From Paenibacillus oleatilyticus (lineage in GTDB: Bacteria; Bacillota; Bacilli; Paenibacillales; NBRC-103111): a DNA stretch of 64,000 bases. The stretch is from NCBI RefSeq assembly GCF_018998565.1, contig NZ_JAHNZO010000021.1, forward strand, positions 1-64,000, given 5' to 3'. Shown here piece by piece: positions 24,406-32,059 of this stretch (position 1 is its first letter; every line of letters begins with the position of its first letter). The position numbers and the translations under genes were made by a program. The notes under the pieces are model-generated. The model was given only the letters and a program-made list of their open reading frames with translations, was not told where the DNA came from and did not search any database.

Positions 24406-25374
24406 TTGGAGCTGTATTTTCTGGGGACAGGTGCCGGTATGCCTTCCAAAGAACGGAATGTCACCTCCGTCATGCTAAATCTGCTTGCGGAACGAAACGT
24501 CTATTGGATGTTCGACTGCGGGGAAGGAACGCAGCATCAAATATTACGGGCGCCGGTCAAAATCAGCAAGCTGGAAAAGCTGTTTATTACCCATCTGCAC
24601 GGCGATCATATTTATGGCCTTCCGGGACTCATGTCGAGCCGTTCTTATCAAGGGGGGGATACGCCGTTTACAATTTACGGGCCGGTAGGCATCCGGGAGT
24701 TTGTAGAAACGGCGCTTCGGATCAGCGACTCCCATCTCGGCTACCAGACGAAAATCGTGGAGTTCGAAGAGAAGGCGGAGTTCGTGCTGTACGAGGATGA
24801 GCAGTTCGTCGTGAAGGCGGCCCCGCTTGTTCACCGGGTCGACAGCTACGGCTACCGGATCGAAGAAAAGCCGCAGAAGGGGAAGCTTGACGCGGCGAAG
24901 CTGAAGGAGCTCGGCATCGCTTCGGGGCCGCTGTACGGCAAAATCAAGAACGGCGAAGCCGTTACGCTGGAGGACGGCACGGTGCTTGAAGCCAGCCGGT
25001 TTATCGGCCCTCCGGTTCCCGGCCGGATCGTGACGATCCTTGGCGATACCCAGCCTTGCGAACATGCCGTCACGCTTGCCCGCCAGGCGGATGTGCTGGT
25101 GCATGAAGCGACCTTTGCGGAGGACCGCAAGGAGCTTGCGATGCAATACGATCATTCCACAGCGATGGATGCGGCTCGTACCGCTCAGGAAGCAGGGGCC
25201 GAAATGTTGGTTTTGACCCATATCAGTTCCCGGTATCAGGACGCAGAGGTCGAGTGGCTGCGGGAAGAAGCACGTACGGTTCATGATGAAACCTATCTTG
25301 CACACGATCATTTTCGTTTGGACATTCCAGTGCGAAAACCGTCGTCGGTTACCGGTGAAGCGGCTCCGCTGTAA
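24406..25374 (+). CDS. rnz: Ribonuclease Z
   Basis: 322 residues from TTG 24406. It is a metallo-beta-lactamase fold tRNA 3'-processing endonuclease. The zinc motif THLHGDHIYGLPG (about 62-74), the Asp in ILGDTQPCEHA and the C-terminal HIS.R segment are present, and the exosite insertion (RIEEKPQKGKLD) is of the short RNase Z type. The ribosome site is weak (GGGG 10 bases upstream). It ends in a bidirectional terminator shared with tlp. Confidence 0.95.
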   Translation: MELYFLGTGAGMPSKERNVTSVMLNLLAERNVYWMFDCGEGTQHQILRAPVKISKLEKLFITHLHGDHIYGLPGLMSSRSYQGGDTPFTIYGPVGIREFVETALRISDSHLGYQTKIVEFEEKAEFVLYEDEQFVVKAAPLVHRVDSYGYRIEEKPQKGKLDAAKLKELGIASGPLYGKIKNGEAVTLEDGTVLEASRFIGPPVPGRIVTILGDTQPCEHAVTLARQADVLVHEATFAEDRKELAMQYDHSTAMDAARTAQEAGAEMLVLTHISSRYQDAEVEWLREEARTVHDETYLAHDHFRLDIPVRKPSSVTGEAAPL

Positions 25375-25401
25375 GTGTGGTCCGTATCGCATCGCGCTAT
25401 G

Positions 25402-25453
25402 ACAAAAACCTCCGTTCCTTACGGGAAGTCTGCAAGGAACCGGAGGTTTTTGT
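25402..25453. terminator. Bidirectional terminator between rnz and tlp
   Basis: ACAAAAACCTCCG-TTCCTT (25402-25420) pairs with AAGGAA-C-CGGAGGTTTTTGT (25434-25453). A-runs and T-runs on both sides make it work on both strands. Confidence 0.93.
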
Positions 25454-25478
25454 ATCATGCCCCGTTGCGGGCTGCAAA

Positions 25479-25700
25479 TTATTGTTGATGTTCGGCTTCG
25501 TCCTTAATTTCCGAACGGAAGGCATTTAAACTTTCGCGGCGGCGTTCGTTTTTGGACTCGATTTGCTCCCGTTCCTGCGGACTGATTTCATCGGCGTGCT
25601 CGCTCAAGTAGCCTTCGGCTTCATTCATGTTTTCAATCGTGTGGTCGATGCTGTTTTGCAAATGCTCCACGTTGTCGGCACGGTTGTCCGGTTTTGCCAT
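25479..25700 (-). CDS. tlp: Small acid-soluble spore protein Tlp family
   Basis: 73 residues from the ATG complementary to 25698-25700. The family pattern is clear: DNRADNVEHLQNSIDHTIEN, then EREQIESKNERRRESLNAFR, matching the DNVEKLQ and KNxRRxxSxxAFRxEIxDE pattern of Bacillus Tlp. It is made in the forespore. AAAGGAG lies 12 bases upstream. CATACTT with GATGGTT 17 bases further upstream (25725-25755, minus strand) partly fits a SigG promoter. Confidence 0.88.
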   Translation of the reverse strand: MAKPDNRADNVEHLQNSIDHTIENMNEAEGYLSEHADEISPQEREQIESKNERRRESLNAFRSEIKDEAEHQQ

Positions 25701-25858
25701 TATCCCATCGTACTCCTTTATTGTAAAAGTATGGCGCCAGGATAGCGCAACCATCTTTACGATGCCACTGTCCGTGCAGGAATATGCATGAAAGCATCAT
25801 CTTTCGCATACTAGCGGAAGCAGGCTGATATTTTTGGGGAGAGGAGAGGCGGCTCCTG

Positions 25859-26230
25859 ATGCGCGGTTTTGCCATCTTGCTCGGTTTTTATTTGCTGGGA
25901 ACGATTCTGCAGCTCGGATTGCAGCTTCCGCTTCCGGCCAACGTCATCGGTTTGATTTTGTTTACGGCCAGTCTGTTTCTAAAATGGGTTAAGGTGGAAT
26001 GGGTAGAGGAGGCCGGCAGCTTCCTAATCAAACATATGCTGCTGCTCTTTGCGCCGATTGTCGTTGGGACGATGGTGTTTTTTTCTTGGATCGGGGAGCA
26101 GGCAGTGACCATCCTGGTCAGCTTGTTTGCCAGCACATTCGGGGTGCTGCTTGTGACAGGCTGGACGACTAAGCTCCTTGGTGGCGGACGTGCACGGAAG
26201 GAGGGGGATCGTCGTCATGACGTTCCGTGA
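25859..26230 (+). CDS. LrgA/CidA-type holin-like protein
   Basis: 123 residues with four predicted membrane helices and a charged tail. The family core LPLPANVIGLILF is present. LrgA/CidA proteins act with LrgB partners in export of small metabolites and in control of autolysis. The ATG at 25859 follows a purine-rich region (GGGGAGAGGAGAGG). It overlaps the LrgB-type gene by 14 bp, a fixed gene pair. Confidence 0.9.
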   Translation: MRGFAILLGFYLLGTILQLGLQLPLPANVIGLILFTASLFLKWVKVEWVEEAGSFLIKHMLLLFAPIVVGTMVFFSWIGEQAVTILVSLFASTFGVLLVTGWTTKLLGGGRARKEGDRRHDVP

Positions 26231-26909
26231 ATGGACGGAGCAGCCGTTATTCGGCATCGCTTTGACGGTGCTGGCTTATGTGTTTGCGCTCGCTCTGCAG
26301 CAGCGCTGGAAAGCGCTTCATCCACTGCTGACGTGCTCGGCGCTTGTTATCGCCTTCCTGCTAGCCACGAACGTGCCTTACGAAGCGTACCGAAAAGGCG
26401 CAGATTATATTGTGTTCCTGCTCGGTCCCGCGACGGTAGCGCTCGGCATCCCGCTGTACAAAAACGCGCAGCGCATCCGCAATGCCTTGCTGCCGATCGC
26501 TGCGGGCATTACTGCAGGTTCAATCAGCGCGTTACTGCTGTCTGCCGGCCTTGTCTGGGGGCTCGGAGGCAGTCGCGAACTGCTTGTGACCATGATGCCC
26601 AAATCGGTCACTTCGCCGATTGCGCTTGAGATTTCCCGGCAAGCGGGAGGGATTCCCGAGCTGACCGCCGTGCTGACCGTTCTGACCGGCCTGATCGGAA
26701 GCATGTTCGGACCGGGGCTGCTGCGGCTGGCAGGCGTGCGCGACGACATCTCGATCGGCACCGCCATCGGCACCTCGTCGCACGGCATCGGCACGGCGCG
26801 GATCATCCGCGATTCGGAGCTGGCGGGAAGCGTCAGCGGCTTCGCGATGGGCGCTGCGGCGATTTTGACGTCGTTGCTGTTTATTCCGCTGTATTGGTAT
26901 TTGCGGTGA
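26217..26909 (+). CDS. LrgB family membrane protein
   Basis: 230 residues from ATG 26217 (GGAGGGGG 9 bases upstream), nested in the end of the LrgA-type gene. Multiple membrane helices and the LrgB signatures are visible: LLGPATVALGIPLY, MPKSVTSPIALEIS, and GTSSHGIGTARI near the C-terminus. It partners with the preceding holin-like protein. A terminator follows. No LytSR regulators are nearby. Confidence 0.93.
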   Translation: MTFREWTEQPLFGIALTVLAYVFALALQQRWKALHPLLTCSALVIAFLLATNVPYEAYRKGADYIVFLLGPATVALGIPLYKNAQRIRNALLPIAAGITAGSISALLLSAGLVWGLGGSRELLVTMMPKSVTSPIALEISRQAGGIPELTAVLTVLTGLIGSMFGPGLLRLAGVRDDISIGTAIGTSSHGIGTARIIRDSELAGSVSGFAMGAAAILTSLLFIPLYWYLR

Positions 26910-26955
26910 GTTCCAAGTCGCATTATTGAAGAAAATATAGTTTCTTTCCATAATG

Positions 26956-26983
26956 GAGCCGTTCTGCCGAACGGTTCTTTTTT
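26956..26983 (+). terminator. Intrinsic terminator after the LrgAB-type pair
   Basis: GAGCCGTTC (26956-26964), loop TGCC, GAACGGTTC (26969-26977), then six T. Confidence 0.9.
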
Positions 26984-27121
26984 ATGCCGGACAGCCGGAC
27001 AAGCCGGGCGAAGCCTTACAAAAGCTTTACACCGCGAAAACGCTATCCTAATAATCGTCTGCTACCCTAAAGCTGTATCTTTCATCCCATCAACCTTTAC
27101 TTGGAGAAAGGCGTGTTGACG

Positions 27122-27565
27122 ATGATCCGACAAGCAGCAAGTCAAGTCGCAAGCGAGCCGTCCATCTTAACCGTAAAGCTGGCAGAAACCGACTTTGAAG
27201 TGGAGCAGGCACTGCGTCTGAGGTATCAGGTTTTTGTGGAAGAAGAGAAGAACATGAGGATGCGAACCGAGAATGGTTTGGAGCGGGATATTTACGATGC
27301 TTATTGCGACCATCTGATTGTCAAAGATGTAATCACGGGAGAGGTTGTTGGCACGTACCGGCTGCTGCCGGGAGAGCGGGCGACTACGGGCATCGGATTT
27401 TACTCGGAAACCGAATTCGACCTGCACGCGTTCGATTCGCTGAAGCGCCATACACTGGAGCTCGGGAGAAGCTGCATCGCACCGGCCTACCGCGGTAGCA
27501 GAGCGATTCAAATGCTGTGGGAGGGCATTGCTGCTGGTATTTATGCCAGATATATTCGTGTCTAA
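27122..27565 (+). pseudogene. OlsB-like GNAT N-acyltransferase, C-terminally truncated
   Basis: The frame starts after GGAGAAAGG (ATG 27122; TTG 27116 possible) and has the acyl-homoserine-lactone-synthase-like fold of OlsB-type acyltransferases: RLRYQVFVEEE, then YDAYCDHLIVKD, VVGTYRLLPGERA, FYSETEFDL and [18 protein letters not shown]. It breaks off at about residue 147 with a TAA, whereas relatives run to about 250 residues. The next bases belong to a different enzyme family, so a deletion fused two neighbours. Activity is doubtful. Confidence 0.72.
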
Positions 27566-27567
27566 CT

Positions 27568-28057
27568 GTTGCTACCGGCGGGAGTCCGGAGCTGCGGCCG
27601 CTGTATTTGAAGTTTCGGGATATGGGCTGTCCGGGTCTCGATTATGATAACATGCCGCCGCTGGAGCTGCTTCGTAAGCTGCGGAAGCATTTACAGGCGG
27701 GGGGCGTCGTCTTTTTGCTGGGGGACTTCTGGCGCCCGACGTTTCCGCCCGCCCGAAGGCGCTTCGACGCTGTCAATCGAGCAGCGGGTGCCCATTATTC
27801 CATTCAGTGGATGGCGCGAGCGCGCATGGGTACACCGGATGCGGTTCGAAGCTCCGCTATATTTGTCATCTTCGTTCACGAGGGCGACGCGGACAGAAGC
27901 GACGAATGTGTTGAACCGCTTCATGGAACGGGTCATTCGGGAACGGCCAGAACAGTGGTTCTATTGGTTTAATGCAGAGGAGCGTTGGGAAACAGAGCAA
28001 GGTGACGGGGCTGGGGCTCATACAGAGCAAGAGCGGGGGAAGACGCATACGGCGTGA
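27568..28057 (+). pseudogene. Lysophospholipid acyltransferase (LpxL/HtrB-like) remnant, frameshifted
   Basis: One frame gives [29 protein letters not shown] and FWRPTFPPA, the middle of an LPLAT-type acyltransferase. Near 27755 the homology shifts to another frame: [25 protein letters not shown] and [18 protein letters not shown], the C-terminal part, ending at a TGA at 28057. The N-terminal part with the catalytic HxxxxD is absent. With the preceding OlsB-like gene this looks like a collapsed pair of lipid acyltransferase genes. Confidence 0.7.
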
Positions 28058-28081
28058 AAAGCGAAGGAGGCGTATAGCTGC

Positions 28082-28564
28082 ATGGATACCGGAAGTCATC
28101 TGTTGTTTGGCGCTACATTGGCCGGTCTGGCTATGCTTCAACCTGAAGTGGCTCAAAATCCGGTGCTGCTGCACGCGGTGCTGGCGGCCACGTTGATCGG
28201 CTCGCATGCGCCGGATTTTGATACGGTTGCCCGGGTTCGGGGCTATGCCGCTTATATCCGGGTGCATCGGGGAATTACGCATTCGCTTCCGGCTATGCTT
28301 TTATGGCCGCTGGTGCTGTCCGTTCCGATCGCTTGGGGATTCGGGGTATGGGAGCATGAGCCGCTTGTTTTCGCCTGGACGATGGCGGCGGTCGTTTTCC
28401 ACGTAGTTCTGGATTGGCTCAATGCATACGGCGTTCAGTGCTTTCGTCCGTTTTCCCAGCGCTGGCATCACCTAGATGCGCTCCCATTGTTCGAACCGGT
28501 GCTGTTTGTGACGCACGCGGCCGGTTTGATTGCATGGCTGTCCATAGGGCTTAATCCGGGGTAG
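28082..28564 (+). pseudogene. YfhP-like metal-dependent hydrolase, N-terminal half (before an in-frame TAG)
   Basis: 160 codons from ATG 28082 (GAAGGAGG 11 bases upstream). This is the DUF457/YdjM membrane-hydrolase domain with the metal-ligand segments DTGSHLLFG, HAPDFDTVARVRG and HRGITHS, several membrane helices, and VVLDWLNAYG. It ends at a TAG (28562-28564), after which the same frame continues directly with the missing half of the protein. TGG (Trp) to TAG is the simplest explanation. The domain with the metal site is complete, so a truncated product may keep some function. Confidence 0.75.
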
Positions 28565-29047
28565 ATGTTTTTGTGGATTTATTCGTTCACGTTTGTATAT
28601 ATCGGAGGACGGCTGGTTCATCACCGGAGCGTAGTCCGTTTGGTAAGAATACAGCTTGGGCTGGAAGGGATATGTCACGTTGTCCCGAGTCTGCACTGGT
28701 TTCGCTGGCAGTTTGTGCTTGAGAGCAGCGATGCTTTTTATACGGGAAACGTTTATAGCAAGGAGCTGACGGTCAAAGATATTTATGCCAAACATACCGA
28801 AGGCGGCATGGCCGTAGAGGTGACGCGAGCGGTTGATGGCGTGCGGACGTTTTTGCATTTTGCGCAGCGCGTGCATGTCACTTGTACCGAGAGGCAGGAC
28901 GGCTATGAGGTCCGATGGCGGGATATGCGGTTTTGGCACAATCACAAGTTGCCCTTCGGAGTGGACGTCACGCTCGACCGGGATCTTAAGGTCGTCAGTC
29001 AAACACTCGGCTGGAGGAAAAAAGCGTGGGACCCGCCGTATGTGTAA
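28565..29047 (+). pseudogene. YfhP-like metal-dependent hydrolase, C-terminal half
   Basis: 160 codons in the same frame as the preceding half, beginning with an ATG immediately after the TAG (TAGATG). It starts with a membrane helix (MFLWIYSFTFVYIGGRLV) followed by a soluble domain (HWFRWQFVLESSDAFYTG, then a conserved RVHVTC and KVVSQTLGWRKK). Full YfhP-type proteins are about 320 residues, which equals both halves plus one residue. GGGG just before the TAG could allow reinitiation, so a split protein is possible. Confidence 0.7.
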
Positions 29048-29225
29048 AAACAGCCGGGAATTGTCGGAATTTGACGAAAATCGGTCAGGCCTCAGGTCAT
29101 CAAAGCTGCGAAGTGCTGTATGCCCATGCCATAATTGGCAAATGCGGTTTTTCCCGAGGTATGAATAAAAAACGATCGGGTTAGAATAGTTCCAGTATAC
29201 AACCAAGCATGGGGAGGTTGACGGA

Positions 29226-29441
29226 ATGGATTTTACAAGCCAGGATATCGCCGTGATCGAGCAGGCGCTGCAGCTTGCCATTCGGTCGCAATCAAGCGGC
29301 GCCAAGGCCCAGCCGTTTCAGGAAGTGCTGGGAAAGCTCCAGGTGAGCGCAAACGCGGCCATGAACTCAGCTTCGATTCATAAGGTGTCTATGTATGACG
29401 GCATAAGGTTCGACTACGACGATTCCTCCGATGTGCTCTAA
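29226..29441 (+). CDS. Conserved small protein of unknown function (71 residues)
   Basis: ATG 29226 has a good ribosome site (GGGGAGG about 7 bases upstream). The product is acidic and helical: IAVIEQALQLAIRSQSSG, then SANAAMNSASIHKVSMYD and a C-terminal FDYDDSSDVL. I do not recognise the family. TAGAAT near 29182-29187 could be its -10. The 330 bp after it hold no convincing gene. Confidence 0.6.
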   Translation: MDFTSQDIAVIEQALQLAIRSQSSGAKAQPFQEVLGKLQVSANAAMNSASIHKVSMYDGIRFDYDDSSDVL

Positions 29442-29609
29442 GTTAATCCATGCGTTTAGAGCGATCGGGACCCCGCCAGTCCGATGAGCGGCAGGCCAAG
29501 GCTTTTCTGCTCGACTGCCGCTTGCCGGTTTCTCATGTGACTATCCCCCCATCCCTTTTTCTTCAAAAATCGAACTGCCCCCATTTACAGACGACTCTCA
29601 ACGAAAAAA

Positions 29610-29623
29610 CTTTCCCGGGAAAG
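29610..29623. other. 14-bp perfect palindrome in the gap before mrfA
   Basis: CTTTCCCGGGAAAG lies in the 29442-29773 gap, about 100 bp upstream of the mrfA promoter. It might be an operator. Apart from this and the mrfA promoter the gap holds no feature I can support; a short open frame there has no ribosome site and unlikely composition. Confidence 0.35.
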
Positions 29624-29710
29624 CGCAGGATACGACATGCTTTCTTCAAGTTTCAACCACTTCGACGTGTCATTCCGATCCAGTTCGACCGGCTCCGCTA
29701 AGAAAAGAGA

Positions 29711-29739
29711 TTGTCACACGAACATGCATTCGATATAAT
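29711..29739 (+). promoter_or_regulatory. mrfAB promoter containing a LexA-like box
   Basis: TTGTCA (29711-29716), exactly 17 bases, TATAAT (29734-29739). The spacer holds CGAACATGCATTCG (29719-29732), one mismatch from the LexA consensus CGAAC-N4-GTTCG. The same architecture (box in the spacer) is seen at the yneA promoter in this window, so SOS control is likely. Confidence 0.7.
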
Positions 29740-29773
29740 GAAAGGAACGTTACCGTCAAAAGGAGCTGCATTT

Positions 29774-32059
29774 ATGAACCGTTTGACTGGCAAGGTTTCT
29801 TCCATCGAAGAAATGATCGATTTGATCCGTTCGTCGTCCGAGCTAATGTCTCAGGTGACTTACTGGCATACGATTCCGCCGCGGGAAGGGCGGTACGAGT
29901 CATTCCCGGAAGGCTTGCACTCCGGGCTGCGGGAAGCATTGCTCGCCCGGGGCATCGGACAATTATATACGCATCAAGCCCAATCGTTCCGCGAAGTAAG
30001 CGCGGGGCGGCACGTCGTGACCGTGACCCCGACCGCCTCGGGCAAAACGCTGTGCTATAACCTGCCGGTGCTGGAGGGCATATTGAAAGACGAGAGCGCG
30101 CGTGCGCTTTATTTGTTTCCGACCAAAGCGCTCGCACAAGACCAGGTGGCCGAGCTTCAAGAGCTGGCGAATATCATGGGCGCCGATATCAAAACCCATA
30201 CGTACGACGGGGATACGCCGCCGACCGTACGCCAAGCGATTCGCAATGCCGGGCACATCGTCGTGACGAACCCGGATATGCTGCACTCCGCGATTTTGCC
30301 GCATCATACGAAGTGGGTGAAGCTGTTTGAAAACATAAAGTTCATTGTCATTGACGAGGTTCACTCTTACCGCGGCGTGTTCGGCAGCCATGTGGCGAAC
30401 GTAATCCGGCGGCTTAAGCGGATTTGCCGGTTTTACGGCTCGAATCCGCAGTTTATTTGCGCTTCGGCGACGATCGACAATCCGAGGGAGCACACGGAGC
30501 GGCTGATCGGGGAAAGCGTATCCCTTGTCAATGACAACGGCGCGCCTGCGGGAGAAAAACATTTTGTCTTCTACAATCCTCCCGTCGTCAACCAACAGCT
30601 TGGTATCCGCAAAAGCAGCGTGCTGGAGACGAGGAAAATCGCTGCGATGCTGCTGCGCCAGGGCATTCAAACGATCGTTTTTGCACGGAGCCGTGTGCGG
30701 GTCGAAATTTTGCTTACGTATTTGCAGGAGCTGGTCGCCCACGAGTTGGGCACGAAATCGATCCGCGGTTACCGCGGAGGGTATCTGCCCAAGCTGCGGC
30801 GCGAAATCGAGCGGGGGCTGCGCAGCGGAGACATCCGCGGCGTCGTCAGCACAAACGCGCTGGAGCTCGGGATCGACATCGGACAGCTGCAGGCGTGCGT
30901 GCTGAACGGCTACCCCGGCACGATCGCAAGCACGTGGCAGCAGTCGGGCCGCGCCGGGAGGCGTCAGGAAAGCTCCGTCACGTTCCTCGTCGCGAGCAGC
31001 AATCCGCTGGATCAATACATGATCCAGAACCCCAGATTTTTTTTCGAGCGTCCGCCGGAGCGGGCGTTAATCGAGCCGGACAACCTCATTATCTTAGTCG
31101 ATCATGTCAAATGCGCCGCCTACGAGCTGCCGTTTGAAGAGAACGAACAATTCGGCGGCGAGTCGCTGCATGATATATTGGAGTTTTTGACGGAGGAACG
31201 AATATTGCATCGGGTCAAAAACAGGTGGCACTGGATGGAGCAGTCGTTTCCCGCGCACGACATCAGTTTGCGATCGGCCGCGCAGGAAAATTTCATCATC
31301 ATCGATATGACGAACGGCGCCCGGGTCATCGGCGAGGTGGACCGGTTCAGCGCCCCGACCCTGATTCACGAGGAAGCGATCTACATCCACGAGGGCGTAC
31401 AGTATCAAGTGGAGAAGCTCGATTATGAGGAGAAGAAGGCTTACATACGCGAGGTCGACGTCGATTATTTCACGGACGCGAGTTTGGCCGTCCAATTGAA
31501 GGTTCTGCACGTGCACCGGGAGGCAATTGACCGGGGGCTCAAGCGGCAGTTCGGCGAAGTGACCGTGAACGCGAAGGCGACGATTTTCAAAAAAATCAAG
31601 CTGCGGACGCATGAGAATATCGGATCAGGACCGATTCATCTGCCGGAGGAGGAGCTGCACACGAGCTCTTATTGGTTCACGTTCGACGACGAGATTGCCG
31701 CAGGCATGACAGTGAACGATATGCAGTTTGCGCTGCTGGGGCTGGCGAACGTGCTTGTGCACATCGCGCCGCTTTACTTGATGTGCGATCCGCATGATAT
31801 CCGCGTCGTTCCGCAGGTGAAAGCGGTGCATAACAAGCAGCCTACGATCTTTTTCTACGACCGATACCCTGGCGGCGTAGGGCTTAGCGAGCGGCTGTAC
31901 GAAGTGCATGGGGAGCTGCTGGCCGAAGCGCAGCGCCTGATTTCGTCGTGCGGCTGCTTAAGCGGCTGCCCGGCCTGTGTCGGACCGATTGAAGAGGTCG
32001 GGCTGACCGGGAAGCAGCTGTCGCTTGGGCTGCTGAAGCAGTTGGAGGCCTCGCGATGA
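29774..32059 (+). CDS. mrfA: MrfA-type DEAD/DEAH-box DNA helicase (YprA homologue)
   Basis: 761 residues from ATG 29774 (AAAAGGAG 8 bases upstream). Helicase motifs: Walker A TPTASGKT (about 85-92), DEVH, SATIDNP, and motif VI QQSGRAGRRQ. A C-terminal DUF1998-type domain ends in the Cys cluster CGCLSGCPAC, which probably binds a metal. In B. subtilis MrfA with the nuclease MrfB repairs mitomycin C adducts independently of UvrABC. Here the partner gene follows with a 4-bp overlap. The promoter carries a LexA-like box. Confidence 0.93.
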   Translation: MNRLTGKVSSIEEMIDLIRSSSELMSQVTYWHTIPPREGRYESFPEGLHSGLREALLARGIGQLYTHQAQSFREVSAGRHVVTVTPTASGKTLCYNLPVLEGILKDESARALYLFPTKALAQDQVAELQELANIMGADIKTHTYDGDTPPTVRQAIRNAGHIVVTNPDMLHSAILPHHTKWVKLFENIKFIVIDEVHSYRGVFGSHVANVIRRLKRICRFYGSNPQFICASATIDNPREHTERLIGESVSLVNDNGAPAGEKHFVFYNPPVVNQQLGIRKSSVLETRKIAAMLLRQGIQTIVFARSRVRVEILLTYLQELVAHELGTKSIRGYRGGYLPKLRREIERGLRSGDIRGVVSTNALELGIDIGQLQACVLNGYPGTIASTWQQSGRAGRRQESSVTFLVASSNPLDQYMIQNPRFFFERPPERALIEPDNLIILVDHVKCAAYELPFEENEQFGGESLHDILEFLTEERILHRVKNRWHWMEQSFPAHDISLRSAAQENFIIIDMTNGARVIGEVDRFSAPTLIHEEAIYIHEGVQYQVEKLDYEEKKAYIREVDVDYFTDASLAVQLKVLHVHREAIDRGLKRQFGEVTVNAKATIFKKIKLRTHENIGSGPIHLPEEELHTSSYWFTFDDEIAAGMTVNDMQFALLGLANVLVHIAPLYLMCDPHDIRVVPQVKAVHNKQPTIFFYDRYPGGVGLSERLYEVHGELLAEAQRLISSCGCLSGCPACVGPIEEVGLTGKQLSLGLLKQLEASR

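Noticed and set aside
27033-27061. ECF-type promoter before the OlsB-like gene (CGTCTG)
   Set aside because: No AAC-type -35 is found at 16-17 base spacing.
28562-28564. TAG read as pyrrolysine in the YfhP-like gene
   Set aside because: No Pyl genes are visible, the organism type does not use pyrrolysine, and a single TGG to TAG change is simpler.
29450-29701. Open frame of 83 codons in the gap before mrfA
   Set aside because: There is no ribosome site, the composition is unlike a protein, and a palindrome lies within it.
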